Source: Undaria pinnatifida (lineage: Eukaryota > Sar > Phaeophyceae > Laminariales > Alariaceae). From it: 64,000 nt of DNA. The position numbers and the translations under genes were made by a program. The notes beneath the pieces were generated by a model, which was given only the letters and a program-made list of their open reading frames with translations, was not told the origin of the DNA and ran no database searches. This document shows, piece after piece, positions 46,293 to 57,446 of this stretch. The stretch covers positions 7,130,381 to 7,194,380 of the forward strand of contig JABAKD010000011.1 of the NCBI GenBank assembly GCA_012845835.1, read 5' to 3'. Every line of letters begins with the position of its first letter. The stretch's first letter is position 1.

Positions 46293-48394
46293 TATGTCGG
46301 TCCAGGATTCAGGAAATATCATAAAAAAAGAGGATCTGGTGGTTTCTTAGAAACAATACCCTGAAAACACTTCCGCCTGCTATTGCTTTCATGTCTTCTG
46401 TCCTCTGTCGGCGGTGCATGCAGCCGAACAGATATCGTCTATCAAGCCGCCACCCCACGTCCCCAGCGCTTCTCACTTGTCACTGCCCATCACCCCAAAC
46501 GGTAGCACGTAGCCACGTACTGGGGGGTAGGGTGCCTGAGTTCTTTTTTTTCTTCGTTTCAGGTGTTTCGTTGCCTATCGAACGTACCGGTACATATTCC
46601 GGAGACCATGCTATAGTCTACAGCTTAGTACAGCCAGACTGCATACACACACGGAGTCTATACAGCACAGAACCCAATCCACAATACTGATCCACATCTA
46701 CGGGCCTTGCCATAGCCCGTGTACCCACATCGGTCTGAGTTATGAACTAGCGACACATGCGCACTTAAATGATATTATTACGACAGGCGCAGTGCCTGCG
46801 GCAAAATACTGGTTGTCGTGGAAATATCGCAATTTCGTAATATCGATTATTCGACTTCCAAGCTTCAAGCTTCGTTTCAGCACACCATGCATATTGCAAA
46901 CTGCTGTATAATACCCCTCTGATATTATTGCTTACGTGGTGTGTGCTTGCTTCTTGCGCCGGCGTGACACCACGATCAAAACGGATATCGTACCGACCCG
47001 ACACGTCTGTACCGGCATAAACGTTGTTTTTGTTGCTGCACATGAAAGTTTTAGAGCCTTCGTCGGAACGCTCGCACGCTCTCCACAAGCAAAATACAGA
47101 AACGATAACCAAGACTGCTATTAATGGACTATTCATAAAGGTAAATTTTCAACAGGCAAACAATAACAAAAAAAAACAGTTGTTCCGTGCGTCGTCTTAT
47201 CGTGGGTTTGTTTTTTTGCTCTGTTTAATGGGAATCAGCCATATTTCAGAACAGCAAGTACTCTTGTTGAGCCAGATTTTGAACTCCACGAGTGATCCAC
47301 GCCAGGACGGGCAATCACCTCCTTTACCGCCAGCTCGTCGCAGAAAGGACACGGAATGAGCAACTCTGGTGCTTCTATGGTCGCTGAGAGAGAAGCCGTC
47401 TCTCATCAACGCCTATATCCATTGCTGTTTGCCTTGTGAAGTCAGGGAAAATGACGGTGGGTTGTTTTGGTCGTCGTCCGATTTCAAAATCATCCCCTCG
47501 AGGAGACGATTTTACTTCGCCCAGGGCAGCTGTAGGCCCGCCATAACACAAGCGATGTTGACAAGGATAAACGGGTTATCTCCCTCGTGGTGGTCGATGC
47601 AAGGGTGCTGTGTTCCAGCCGTGCCATGAGCAGTAGGCTGTGGGTTGTGGACAAGTCTATACGCGTGTTTCCCATGTTCCCTTCATAGCCCACATCAGTC
47701 GTAAACCCATATATAATCGTGCAATGCATCCGAGGTATGGAGAAAAACCAACCCTGACCATTTTTGAGACTTTACCAAACCAGCAGATTTGATCTGTGGT
47801 AAATCTCAGAGGAACATTTTTTCCCAAAAAAAATCCCCATAAGACGCCGTTCTGATAAAAAATGACCAGAACTGAGCCTACGTAGAGCCTAAACACCCCG
47901 AAACCTCCCTAAAGACGAAAAAAAAGCACGCCAAATATTACTGCGTAAGATCCAGCCTCAGAGTCCGGATTCCTGACAAATATCACGATTCGTGAAATTG
48001 TCACGTGGTTTTGTCACGATTCCTTACACGAGATTCCTTACACGATTTGTGTTCGCTAGGAACGGCCCTAAAAGCACTCGAACGTCAGGCTGCTCTCCCT
48101 GTTATGATATGATACAGGCATATGATACCGGTAGACGGTTGTTGTTGTTTTATCCTTTTCTTTTTAGATCCTCCTGGAGATGGTAGACGGTTGGTGATAT
48201 CAGATTTGTTAACAAAACAGGTATAATATAACGATGACATATTGCACTCGTACGATACGAGCCGCTGCTGTATCGTATCCGGGTCCCAAAACGGAAAGCA
48301 AATTAAACAAACAAAAGTGGCAACTAGGTATCCATAAGGCATAAATATCCATGCACAGAGTGCAATATTCCAAGGTTGGGTTCTGTAGGGTACG

Positions 48395-48432
48395 CACAAA
48401 CCATACCCGGGATATTTACCCCGGGTATTACC
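48395..48432. repeat. satellite fragment left of the hAT element
   Basis: TACCCGGGATATTTACCCCGGG and the target site GTATTACC belong to the same TACCCGG-type satellite that resumes at 50,034. Confidence 0.55.
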
Positions 48433-50019
48433 CAAGGGTGGTCATGGGGCCCTGCGGCCCCATGACCACGGGATGGGACGGGTTTGCTTGCCGCAGGCGG
48501 GAATTTTTTTGGGTCCCATTGTGTGCGTTATGGGATCCCGCGGTCAGAATATCGCGGTCCCACTTTAATGGGATGGGAAGCTGGGGCCCCTTTCATCAAT
48601 AGGGACCACATGGGAATCCACAAAAACCGTGATGGGATGGGATGGGATGAGACTAATGTGTCACACGGTGGGGTGACGCCGCTGGGACTGTGTCATTCGC
48701 AATGTGGGATTGTACGTGAGATCCAGTACGGGACCACACGTCCCCAACAACCAACTCCGAAGGAGAAGCAAACCATACACATACACTACCTGGTAGACAG
48801 TACGGTAAATATTTGCAGGTTGTTGTCGTATTCTGTATTCTCCAAGGATTAAATGCTGCACCAAACAAAACGCAAAATGCCCCCAAACCTAGCCACCCAA
48901 CCCCAAACCCAACACAAGCAAGTAGACGAGAAAAGAGAACTGGAGAAAATAAGTTTTGAAAGCGCAAACCTATAGTGTAACAAAAAAAAAAACAAGTGAA
49001 CACCGACGAAGTCTCCCCGCAGACCAAGCTCATCATGTTGAAATTTCTACGAAATTGAAATAGGAGAAACATTCGTGAGACCGGCCGCAGCGTCCTTGGC
49101 GTTCACTGGTGCTTCTCTGCTCGATTTTCGCTCATCCTTCAAAGCATCCAGATCCCCCAACACCTTGCCTAGCCCGGGGATAAGGTGCTTGTTGAGCCTA
49201 AGGAATATAGTCTTCTCAACCTTGCCTGGTGGCGATTTTGCACGAAGGTCGCTCACGATCAGCTTGAGGGCAGAAAAATTCCTTTCTGCTTGGTGGCATT
49301 CTTTTCACCATGCACTTGACGTTTTCGCCGGCCGGCGTTGGTGGCGTGAACTCCACTACATGCTTCCAAATCCCTGAGGTCTGCCTGTGTCTCCCTTTCC
49401 CAGCACCGACCAGGTGCACCGTAAGAACGCCTATCTGCGACGTATCTGGCTGTACCGACACAGGCTGAGCTGGCTGTGCTTACACAGGCTGAGCAGCAGA
49501 GCCGCCGCCGGTAGGGTCCGCCATGGGGCTGTGTGTGTTTCCCTGCTGCCTGTCCGCAGTGCGAATGAACATCGGAGATTCGAATATATATACGTACATG
49601 TAAATATATTATGAAATACTCGGTACAGTTTAGTATATGATATCCCCCGAAGAAGATTCTATTGTACTTTCAAAGACTCTTGTGTGTGTCCTGAACGCTG
49701 CAGAACATTCTATTTGTGGAAGGAATATGATCTATTTGGATGGGTAAGTCTCGCGCCAAGAGTTCCCAAGGGACGGGAGTAGCTGCGTTGACAGCGGGGT
49801 TGGGACGAGAGTAGATGCGCCAATGCTGGGATGGGAAGCAGGTGGGGCGGGAGCCGAGATTTATGGGTTATGTGGGAGCAAGTGGGGTAGGAATTCGCGA
49901 TGGGACGGGAATGGGATGGGATGGGTAGCACAAATATCACTGTGGGATTGCCGTCCCATCCCATCCCATCCCATCCCCGTCCCACATGCCCGTCCCATTC
50001 AATCCCATGACCACCCTTG
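48433..50019. mobile_element. non-autonomous hAT-superfamily DNA transposon (1,587 bp)
   Basis: The terminal inverted repeats CAAGGGTGGTCATGGG and CCCATGACCACCCTTG are identical over 16 bp. Both ends are flanked by the direct 8-bp copy GTATTACC, the target duplication length of hAT elements. Subterminal regions are dense in GGGATGGGA on the left and right and their complements, as is common in hAT elements. Inside, on the minus strand, lies a remnant with a BED-type zinc-finger-like start and a hAT C-terminal dimerisation-like end, but no catalytic core. The perfect ends suggest recent movement, driven by a transposase from elsewhere. Confidence 0.85.
49047..49461 (-). pseudogene. hAT transposase remnant (BED finger joined to C-terminal end)
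   Basis: One frame gives SGIWKHVVEF and GENVKC, resembling the N-terminal BED zinc finger. A second frame gives AERNFSALKLIVSDLR and VEKTIFLRLNKHLIPGL, resembling the C-terminal hAT dimerisation region (RNFS..L..I.S..R). The two are almost adjacent and in different frames, so the 400-500-residue catalytic middle has been deleted. It cannot encode an active enzyme. Confidence 0.7.
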
Positions 50020-50033
50020 GTATTACCCTACAA

Positions 50034-50390
50034 AGAGCTTCTGTAAGTTCTGCAGGACATTCATACCGGTACCCGGAACTTCTGGAAGTTCTGTATGACA
50101 TTCATACCTGTATCCGGAACTTCTGGAAGTTCTGTACGCCATTGCCACAAAATACCCGGGGTACGGGTAGATCCTTTACATAACGTATGTGAGTTCTGTA
50201 CGCCCGTGCCACAGTACCCGGAAGTTCTGTGAGTTCTGTAGCACCTGCGTACCGTACCCGGAATTTCTGTAAGTTCTGTTAGATCCCCATACCCTAACCC
50301 GGAACTTGTGTGACTTCTGTAAGACTGGCACAAACAACACCCGGGGTATGGGTATACCTTTGTTACAATAATACCCGGGGAGCCCACATG
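50034..50390. repeat. TACCCGGAACTTCTGTAAG satellite, block 1
   Basis: Tandem units of about 35-50 bp with TACCCGGAACTTCTG, AAGTTCTGTA and CATTCATACC or CGCCCGTGCCACA, with occasional TACCCGGGGTATGGGTA. It is the same family as block 2 at 53,215-53,620. Confidence 0.85.
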
Positions 50391-50919
50391 CATTTCTTCA
50401 GGTTTAATAACCCAAAAGAGTGTATCATGCATTCTATTTCGTATGATGTCATATCTTGTCAGTGAACCCAGCCGAACACCGAACGTACAGCAGTATGTAG
50501 CAGTATGTAGCAGTACGTATCGTATATGATAGTAGCACCTTACTGCTGTAGGTCCTGTCCATGTTTCTTTCGTTTCTAACACGTGGGCACGTATTGTATT
50601 AACGAAGGACTTTTGAATTAAAAAATATTCATTTGTCATGAATCGACTTGAATTCGATTCGATTCGGTGGAAACATACCGGGTACGAATTTGGCGCTTAT
50701 ATCGGGAAACCATGTATGACGTATTGTAACTGTTTTTCCGATCGGAAAAACACACAGATCTGCCGTTACGGCGATGCAGCAACCATCGACGTCTACAAGT
50801 ATATTCTGTGTTTTCGGTATTATAGTTTCGATTCTTCTTCGCTGCGACACTTGGATTATCGAGCTGTGGTGGCAAATATGGGCTTGCGACCGCCGTTATT
50901 TGTTTTGAAGCGCCACAGC

Positions 50920-52060
50920 GGGGGTACGCTATGGGGCAAGGTCCCAGGCAAGGATGCGTGCTCGCGCCACTGTTGTTCTACATGTTTTTCACGGCGGTAC
51001 TGCGTGTGGCCGAGAAACGCTTCCTCGCTGATGCAGCCATCACGGACAACATGGTGTAGTTCCACCGAAAGAAGGAGAAAGGCCCAGAAGAAGGGCACTT
51101 CGCGCACCGGCAAAGTCGACGGGCGGAGGGGGAAGGAGGGGCAGGAGGTGCAGAGATTGTGGGGTATGCTGTACGCGGACGATGCGGGCATCGTATCGCG
51201 ATCATCAGAAGGGCTGGAGAGGATGATGATGGTGATCGTGACTGCGTGCTCGTCGTTCGGGCTTACGGTCTCCGAGGCGAAAACAGAGATTATGTGCCGG
51301 CAAACAAAAGGCGGGGGGAACGTGTCGTTCACAATCAATGCAGCCGGCCAGGTATACAAACAAACAATCGATTTTGTGTACTTGGGCGGGGCTATCACCG
51401 CAGACTGAGACCTTAGCATTGAAATAACGCGGCGTCTTCAGAGGGCCTGGGCGTGCTTCCAGCGGTACAAGATGGAGATCTATGATCGCCCGGGTGAGCG
51501 CTTACGGTTGGAGGTGCTGTTGCTGAAAGCTGAGGTGGTCGAGACACTGCTCTACGTGCATGACGTGGAGCCTGAACAAGCCTGACCATGGCAGGCTACG
51601 ACGGGTTCACCACTCCATGCTCCTCCGATGCCTCGGATGGCGGAAACGGAAGCGCGACGACCACACCCTATCGTACGCCCACGCGCTTGCCAAGACAGCT
51701 TCCGAGAGCATAGAGGCGATAGTGCGCAAACGGAGGATATCGTTTGCGGGATTCGTAGCACGTATGGGGAGGAGCGTCTGCCACAGAGGGTGATGTTTGG
51801 GATCTTGTTGGGGGTAAGGGCTGCTCAGGGGGGCAAGAGAAGGACTGGATGGCTCATCTGACGGAGGATATGTCGGTCTTTGGAATGAAATTCGAAGGGT
51901 GGTGAAAGGCTGCTCAGAAGGCCGGCAGATGGTTTCGACGAGTAGAGGAGGGAGTCGAGTTGTTCATGCGGACTTGGCATGAAACGGAGAGACGCAAAGC
52001 TGCATTGCGACGCGCAAAGGCTGCGGCAGCGCCATCCACCGTCGGCATCTCTAAGCGGCA
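50920..52060 (+). mobile_element. 5'-truncated, decayed LINE (non-LTR reverse transcriptase)
   Basis: Fragments of a reverse transcriptase lie in several frames: RQGCVLAPLLFYMFFTAVL (50,930 on), then WGMLYADDAGIVSRSSEGLE with the YADD catalytic motif (51,150 on), EAKTEIMC, VYLGGAIT, then RRLQRAWACFQRYKMEIYDR and the C-terminal HHSMLLRCLGWRKRKRDDH. Internal stops and frame changes show it is dead. The N-terminal endonuclease and first reverse transcriptase motifs are missing, as expected from 5' truncation. The G-rich tract that follows may lie within its 3' part. Confidence 0.85.
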
Positions 52061-52328
52061 GGGGGGAGGGGGTAGGGGGTAGGGGGGAGGGGGGTAGGGG
52101 GTAGGGGGGTAGGGGGTAGGGGGGTGGGGGGGTAGGGGGGTTGGGGGGGAGGGGGTAGGGGAGGAGGGGGAGGGGGAGAGGTGGGACGGTGGGAGGGGGG
52201 AGAGTGGGATGGGGGGGAGGGTGGGAGGGGGGAGGGGGGAGGTGGGGAGGTGGGGAGGAAGGAGGGGGGAGGGGGGAGGGGGGGAGGGGGGAAGGGGAGA
52301 AGGGGAGGGGGGGGAAGGGGGGGGGCGT
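52055..52328. repeat. G-rich tract of about 270 bp
   Basis: Units such as GGGGGGTAGGGGGT and GGGGAGGTGGGGA. It is extremely G-rich on the plus strand, and all frames through it are artefacts. Composition favours G-quadruplex formation. Confidence 0.9.
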
Positions 52329-52904
52329 CATGCCCAAGAGACTGAAGTCTGGGTCTGGCCATCATCGTCTTGAAATTTGTGGGCCTTCCAATGGTCGTCA
52401 CAAGATAGCGTAAGACCGCCCTGACTTCTTCGCCATGTTGCGTTCTCGCCCCAGGCCCATTGATGATGCACTTGATACCCTCTATGAGCCCAATGCCGTC
52501 TTGAACCAGTTCCTAGCGTCTGCTAGTATGACATTTGTTTCTCTTTTCCTTTCCTTGCTTCCTCTTTTTGTCTTTCTTTTCTTGCTTTTCTTGTCTGTTA
52601 TTTTCTTTCCTTCCCTTTTCGTTTTTTCGCTTTCTTGTCTTTTCTTTGTTTTTTTTTTCCAATTGACTTGCGTCTGTCGTGCGTATGCGTAGTGATAAGT
52701 ACTACGTGCAATTGATAGCCTTTTTTGGGTGGCAAGCAGTATAGTAGGTTTTTCCAGGCGCGAGTAGTGAGACGTATGCACCAGTATGGACCTGGCACAT
52801 CGTAGGCTGACTCTCCATTTCACTTTTATATGTTTCTGGTGGAGGCATGAATTGCGTCAGGTGTGATGTATGCGTGTACTACCTTTGGTTTGTTTGTGTT
52901 TTTC

Positions 52905-52995
52905 CCTGGGGTATTCCTCAGCTCCAGAGTGACTGGAGCCTGTCCTGTGACCACGGACTTGATTATGTGAGTTAATGTGAGAACAACAACATGGT
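52905..52995 (+). repeat. short dispersed repeat, second copy of 4,590-4,720
   Basis: It has CTCCAGAGTGACTGGAGCCT, CCACGGACTTGATTA and GTGAGAACAACAACA in the same order as the first copy. Confidence 0.6.
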
Positions 52996-53214
52996 ATGAT
53001 CATAGTTCAGTATAACCGTGAGCGCGGCTGTTGACCCAGTCGCCACTCATTGAGGTTCACGATTTATCGCCTCTCGGTGGTGGTTTTGTCGATAATTTAT
53101 AGTTCCCTTATAGCTACGACTAATTGCCTCGGGGACATTGGCCCAGTGAGAACATGCCATCCATGCAAGTTGGATTGAACCCTCCACTTCAAATTGAACT
53201 TTACCCCGAGGGGG

Positions 53215-53620
53215 TGTGCATTTACTCGCGTATTACCCGTACCCGGAACTTCTGTAAGTTCTGTAGGTCATTCATATCCGTACCCGGAATTTCTGTAAGT
53301 TCTGTACGCCCGTGCCACAATACCCGGAACTGCTGGAAGTTCTATAAGACTTTCATACCCGCACCCAAACTTCTGTTAGTTCTGTAGGACATTCATACCC
53401 GTACCCGGAACTTTTTGTGAGTTCTGTACACCCCGTGCCACAATACCCGGGGTATGGGTACAGCACCTTTCGTACCCGCCCGGAACTTCTGTGAGTTCTG
53501 TACGCCCGTGCCACAATATCCGGAACTTCCGGAAGTTCTGTAACACTTTCATACCTGTACCCGAAACTTCTGGAAGTTCTGTAAGACTCCCATACCCTTA
53601 CCCGGAATCCACAAACCCTA
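53215..53620. repeat. TACCCGGAACTTCTGTAAG satellite, block 2
   Basis: About nine units of the same satellite as 50,034-50,390, in the same orientation. The LINE and G-rich tract lie between the two blocks, so one array may have been split by insertion and growth. Confidence 0.85.
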
Positions 53621-53924
53621 CAGAACATAACCTTGCATGTTCTCGTGACCGTCGGTATACTGAACAATCTTCGGGCCACGTCTCATCTGTATCAGGTGTG
53701 TGAGGAATTTTATTTGTCGTTTTCAAGCAAGCGGTTGCGTTGACATATACTACCTGGCTTGATGTAAAGGAAAGGAACACCACTCAGCAATCATCTACTA
53801 CACGCTAGGGCATGTTTTCATGAGCACCACTAACAAAAGCACCAGACATGGACGCGACATCTACAGGACCACAACATCTTCGACGACAGTGGGGAGAAAA
53901 CAGGGCGTATAATTGTACACTAGA

Positions 53925-54545
53925 TAAAAATAAAGTGAAAAAGAAGTACAGACAGATATGTTAACAATGCGGTAGACCACACTACCAACCTATTACGCAG
54001 GGTATTTCGTGCCTCCGGCCGTTTGCATGATCGCCTGACAACCTCTACCAAACGCAGTAGCATATGCCTAACGAAGTAAAGACACCCTCGAGTTCAATAG
54101 TGGTGACATCGCATGCCCACGTCACCTCGCTTGCTGTATTTGTAAGATGTATCTCTGTCTTAGAATTGGCGACCTCAGAGCCCCACATCGGCTCGGTAAA
54201 AATCATGGGCGAAAAATCGTACATTTGAGACAATAATAATGTGAAAAGGAAGTACAGGCAGATATGTTAAAATTGCGGTAAACCACACTACCAACCTATT
54301 ACGTAGGGTATTTCGTACTTACCGTCCGCATGGTCGCCTCCCAACCTATGCCAAGCGAAGTATGACTAACGAAGTAACGTGATTGAGCGCGTTTACACCA
54401 AGCGTTCCTTTCAAAACACTGACGATTCGCATTTCTCCCTCTCGTGCTCAATGGCTGTGACATTGCATGACCACATCACCTCGCCTGTTGTATTTGGCAA
54501 TATGTATCTCTCTCTTATAATTAGCGATGTCAGAAAATAATGGTA
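53925..54545. repeat. two direct copies of a unit of about 310 bp
   Basis: Shared in order: GAAGTACAGNCAGATATGTTA, CCACACTACCAACCTATTACG, GGGTATTTCGT, CTAACGAAGTAA, TCACCTCGC and ATGTATCTCT. The copies start at about 53,930 and 54,240. Confidence 0.8.
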
Positions 54546-54624
54546 ACGACATGATTGAACCTATCGATTGAAATATTCTATTTCGATCCACGTACAATAA
54601 CAAATTATGAAGCTTTAACACGCT

Positions 54625-55925
54625 GTTCAAACGCCCCACTTACAATTGAAATCGGCCAGAGTAATAAACACTTCTACGCAATTGATATCACGTCATTTTC
54701 TTTCTAGCCATCCATGACGTAGCTTTCATTCATCCCCCCCCCCTCCAACGCCCCCTCCTTCCCCACCAGCCGCACGATCGCCTAGACCTAGCACGCGTAT
54801 AGCAAGCCCCTACAAATATGATTCATACGCGCGATCGGAGTATCATACACAATATTGCAAAGATGTGTTTCGATCAAATCTTAATCTTTGATCTCACAGC
54901 TGGAGTGTATTTTAAAATTATGTGACCCAAACTTCTTGAAAACTCTTTCCCCCCCCCCCCTTTTTTTTTTTTTTTTTCCCGCTCTCTCTTGCTCAAACGC
55001 CCCACCTAATATCGAAATCCGCCAGAGTAATAAACAATTCCACGTACTGGATATCACCTCGTTATCTTTCTAGAGCCATCCATGCCGCTGCTGCAATTCC
55101 CACCCACCCCCGCCCCCAACGCCCCCTCCTTCCCCACCACCCGCGCCATCGCCTAGACCTAGCACCACGCGTATAGCAAACCCCTACATCTATGCGACCA
55201 AAAGCCCTTTCGCCCCCCTCCCCCCCCCCCTCCCCCCACCCCCCCACCTCCCCACCCTACCCCCACCCCCTCGAACACTCCGCCCTCTACTCAATGGTTG
55301 TACGACTTACAGGATAAACATGATAAACTGGCGCATTATTTCCAAAATCGTCACGATTATCCCCTTAAAGGATGTATTGTTTCCACGCACAGATTGAGCT
55401 GCCCCCCCCCCCCCCCCCCCCCCCCTCCCCCCCATGATGAACTGGTGCATTCTTTCTAAAACCGTCAGATTTATCCCCTTGAAGGATTTATAGTTTCTAC
55501 GCACAAATTGACCTGCTCCACCCGTCCCCTCCCCCCCCCCTCCCCCCCCTCCCGCCCCCCTTTTTATCAAAATCAGGCCCCCACGTCCTTAAAAACTCCG
55601 CCCTCCCCTCACCGGTTATTACAGGATTCACTTGATAAACTGATGTATTTCCTTCCACAGCTCTCAGATTTCGTCCCCTTCAGAAACCGGTTTTATAGTT
55701 TCCGCGCACAGACTGACTAACATCACCCTGTTGACCCTAATAGCTACTTGTACACTGTAGTTGCTAGGGGAGTCGCCGACCTATATCCTTAATGAGGATA
55801 CACAACCCTGAGTACGCGCGATTGGAGTATCACACACAGCTTGCAAAGATTAGTTCGACAAAATATTCGATCTCACAGCTGGAGTGTATTTTCATTTTTA
55901 AAATATTCTCGTAAACCACAAGGTA
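54625..55925. repeat. dispersed repeat family A, copies 2 and 3
   Basis: A partial unit (54,630-54,995) is followed by a fuller unit (54,998-55,925). Both begin with CCAGAGTAATAAACA and CTTTCTAG, then CCATCCATG. The fuller unit matches 1,010-1,830 along its length. Long C-runs (55,400-55,430) sit inside. No terminal repeats were recognised. Confidence 0.75.
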
Positions 55926-56635
55926 TCCATGGCCCCTGGGTACATCTACGGCTGTAGCAAGTATCAGTACACCATAAATTACTTCTGATGGAGTCGGCGA
56001 ACCTTGTCTCCCAAACGTTCGCTCAAACGCACCAGGTACACAACCCGCGACCTAAACACTATACTTCGACATCGGAACCCTGTAGCGCCATCGATTAATT
56101 ATCCCTACTGCTCCCTGTCCCCTGGCAGGCTGCGCGGCACGAGAAGGTACGAGTAGCGAGTACCATAGTACAGGCAGTGTTGCGGAGGGCCTCGGCATCA
56201 ATTGCTTGTGATACTGCTGTGTGGCATCCGCACCCATTTTCAAACGCTGGTGTTTTTTATTTGCGATTGGCACTACTTAGATATGCGTGGATTGTTCCTC
56301 TTTAATTCTGATACGATACGATTCGTAATTCGTACGATTCCCAAAAGGAGAATGAGAATATGCAATGGGATGCCACACAAACCCTTCAAACGGAAGGAAG
56401 CGCCCGGCGCGGGAGCCTGCCTCGTGTCTGGGTATGGACATGCCCTTCTCCCTGCCAGGGTACGTACATTTACTCGTATTATAGTTTCGCGGAGCGCCCT
56501 ACCAGGTGTACGATGAAGGACAAAGGCCCTAAACGCCATTGCTCTGCTCACTCGCTGTGTGGGATCAAGGGACGTACTTTTAGTCTTTTCTTTGCAGATT
56601 GGTACATACCTGGTACGATTCATCGAGTGTACAGG
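55926..56635. other. 3' flank, no gene seen
   Basis: No exon was recognised. It contains scattered GTACCTGG/CCAGGTAC words and CGAACGATACGATTCG-like short repeats near 56,310-56,340. Confidence 0.45.
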
Positions 56636-57176
56636 CTACCACAAGTGCCCCGCCTCCGGCGCACGCGACTGTTCGGACCTACTGCACGTATCCAACCGCA
56701 ACAAGGCCGTCCTCATCACGAGAGCGTGGCTGAAAGCCTTGCCATACCCAGGGAGCGACGGGCCCACCCATGACCATAGCCACAGCAACAGCAGCATCAG
56801 AGACTGACGGTTGCAGAAAAAAAATTACGCCGCGTGCCAGCAAGGACACAAAGAAAGCGCCAGCCACCGCGCGGAAACGAAGCAATGCTCCCGTATATAC
56901 TAGAGAGGAAGCCGGGGCATGGGATAATAACAACCCTAACTGTGACCTACACGTCACTGCTGCAGCTCTCCTTACCTCTATCTCGAGGGTGCTGTCGTTC
57001 TCTCTGGTAGCCACGTCTCGCAGCTGATCTAGTTTGGACCCGCACTCATCCAGCTTCGCGTACAGATTTATTCTTTTCCCGTTCGCTCGCTGCCTGGACT
57101 CCTGGGTCGAGCCTTCCTCAACGGAGCTGCACGCCGCGATGGCAGCCCTGATATCGTCCAGCTTTACATCGTCCAT
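56636..57176 (-). CDS. small coiled-coil protein with C-terminal membrane segment
   Basis: Two exons, 57176-56976 and 56803-56636 (stop TAG), give 122 residues and join in phase 0 (donor GAG|GTAAGG, acceptor after a T-run, CCGTCAG). The first 67 residues are acidic and helical with heptad-like spacing (LYAKLDECGSKLDQLRDVA). Exon 2 opens with a strongly hydrophobic stretch (LMLLLLWLWSW) that would make it tail-anchored or membrane-bound. The ATG is followed directly by DDVKLDDIRAAIAAC. An upstream exon cannot be ruled out. No family was recognised. Confidence 0.5.
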
Positions 57177-57446
57177 GCTCTCTCCTCGGGTGGGTCCTCC
57201 TTCTCTTTCGGGGGGGGGAACTACACAAGTTTTATGGCGCTGCTGTGCGGCATAGCAGAGATCTGAGCGATCTGACCAGCCCAAAAAATAACCACGTATA
57301 ACAAAATCGATGAATCCTCCCCGATACGGTAATTCTAAATGTATTTGTGGAAACCCAAGAATCTGCATTTTGCTGTACCGTGAGCATGTACCTGGTTTGA
57401 CACGTGTGCCAAGTGCGTACCTACCCAGAGAGCACAGCAGGACAGT
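57177..57446. promoter_or_regulatory. compact divergent promoter region (270 bp)
   Basis: It separates the start codons of the two outward-facing genes at 57176 (minus) and 57447 (plus). A G-run at 57,209-57,220 and GTACCTGGTTT at 57,388 are the only notable words. Sharing of one promoter is inferred from spacing alone. Confidence 0.4.

Noticed and set aside
51825-52413. Pro-rich and Gly-rich frames of up to 170 residues
   Set aside because: They read through the G-rich tract and the LINE tail; composition alone explains the lack of stops.
52432-52692. Plus-strand hydrophobic frame of 85 residues (LPLFVFLFLLFLSVIFF)
   Set aside because: It encodes a T- and C-rich simple tract downstream of the LINE, with no start context, partner exon or homology.
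56559-56807. Plus-strand frame with cysteines (RFIECTGYHKCPASGARDC)
   Set aside because: The minus strand gives a phase-matched exon ending in a stop over the same bases, with a strong pyrimidine tract at its acceptor. The plus frame has no partner exon.
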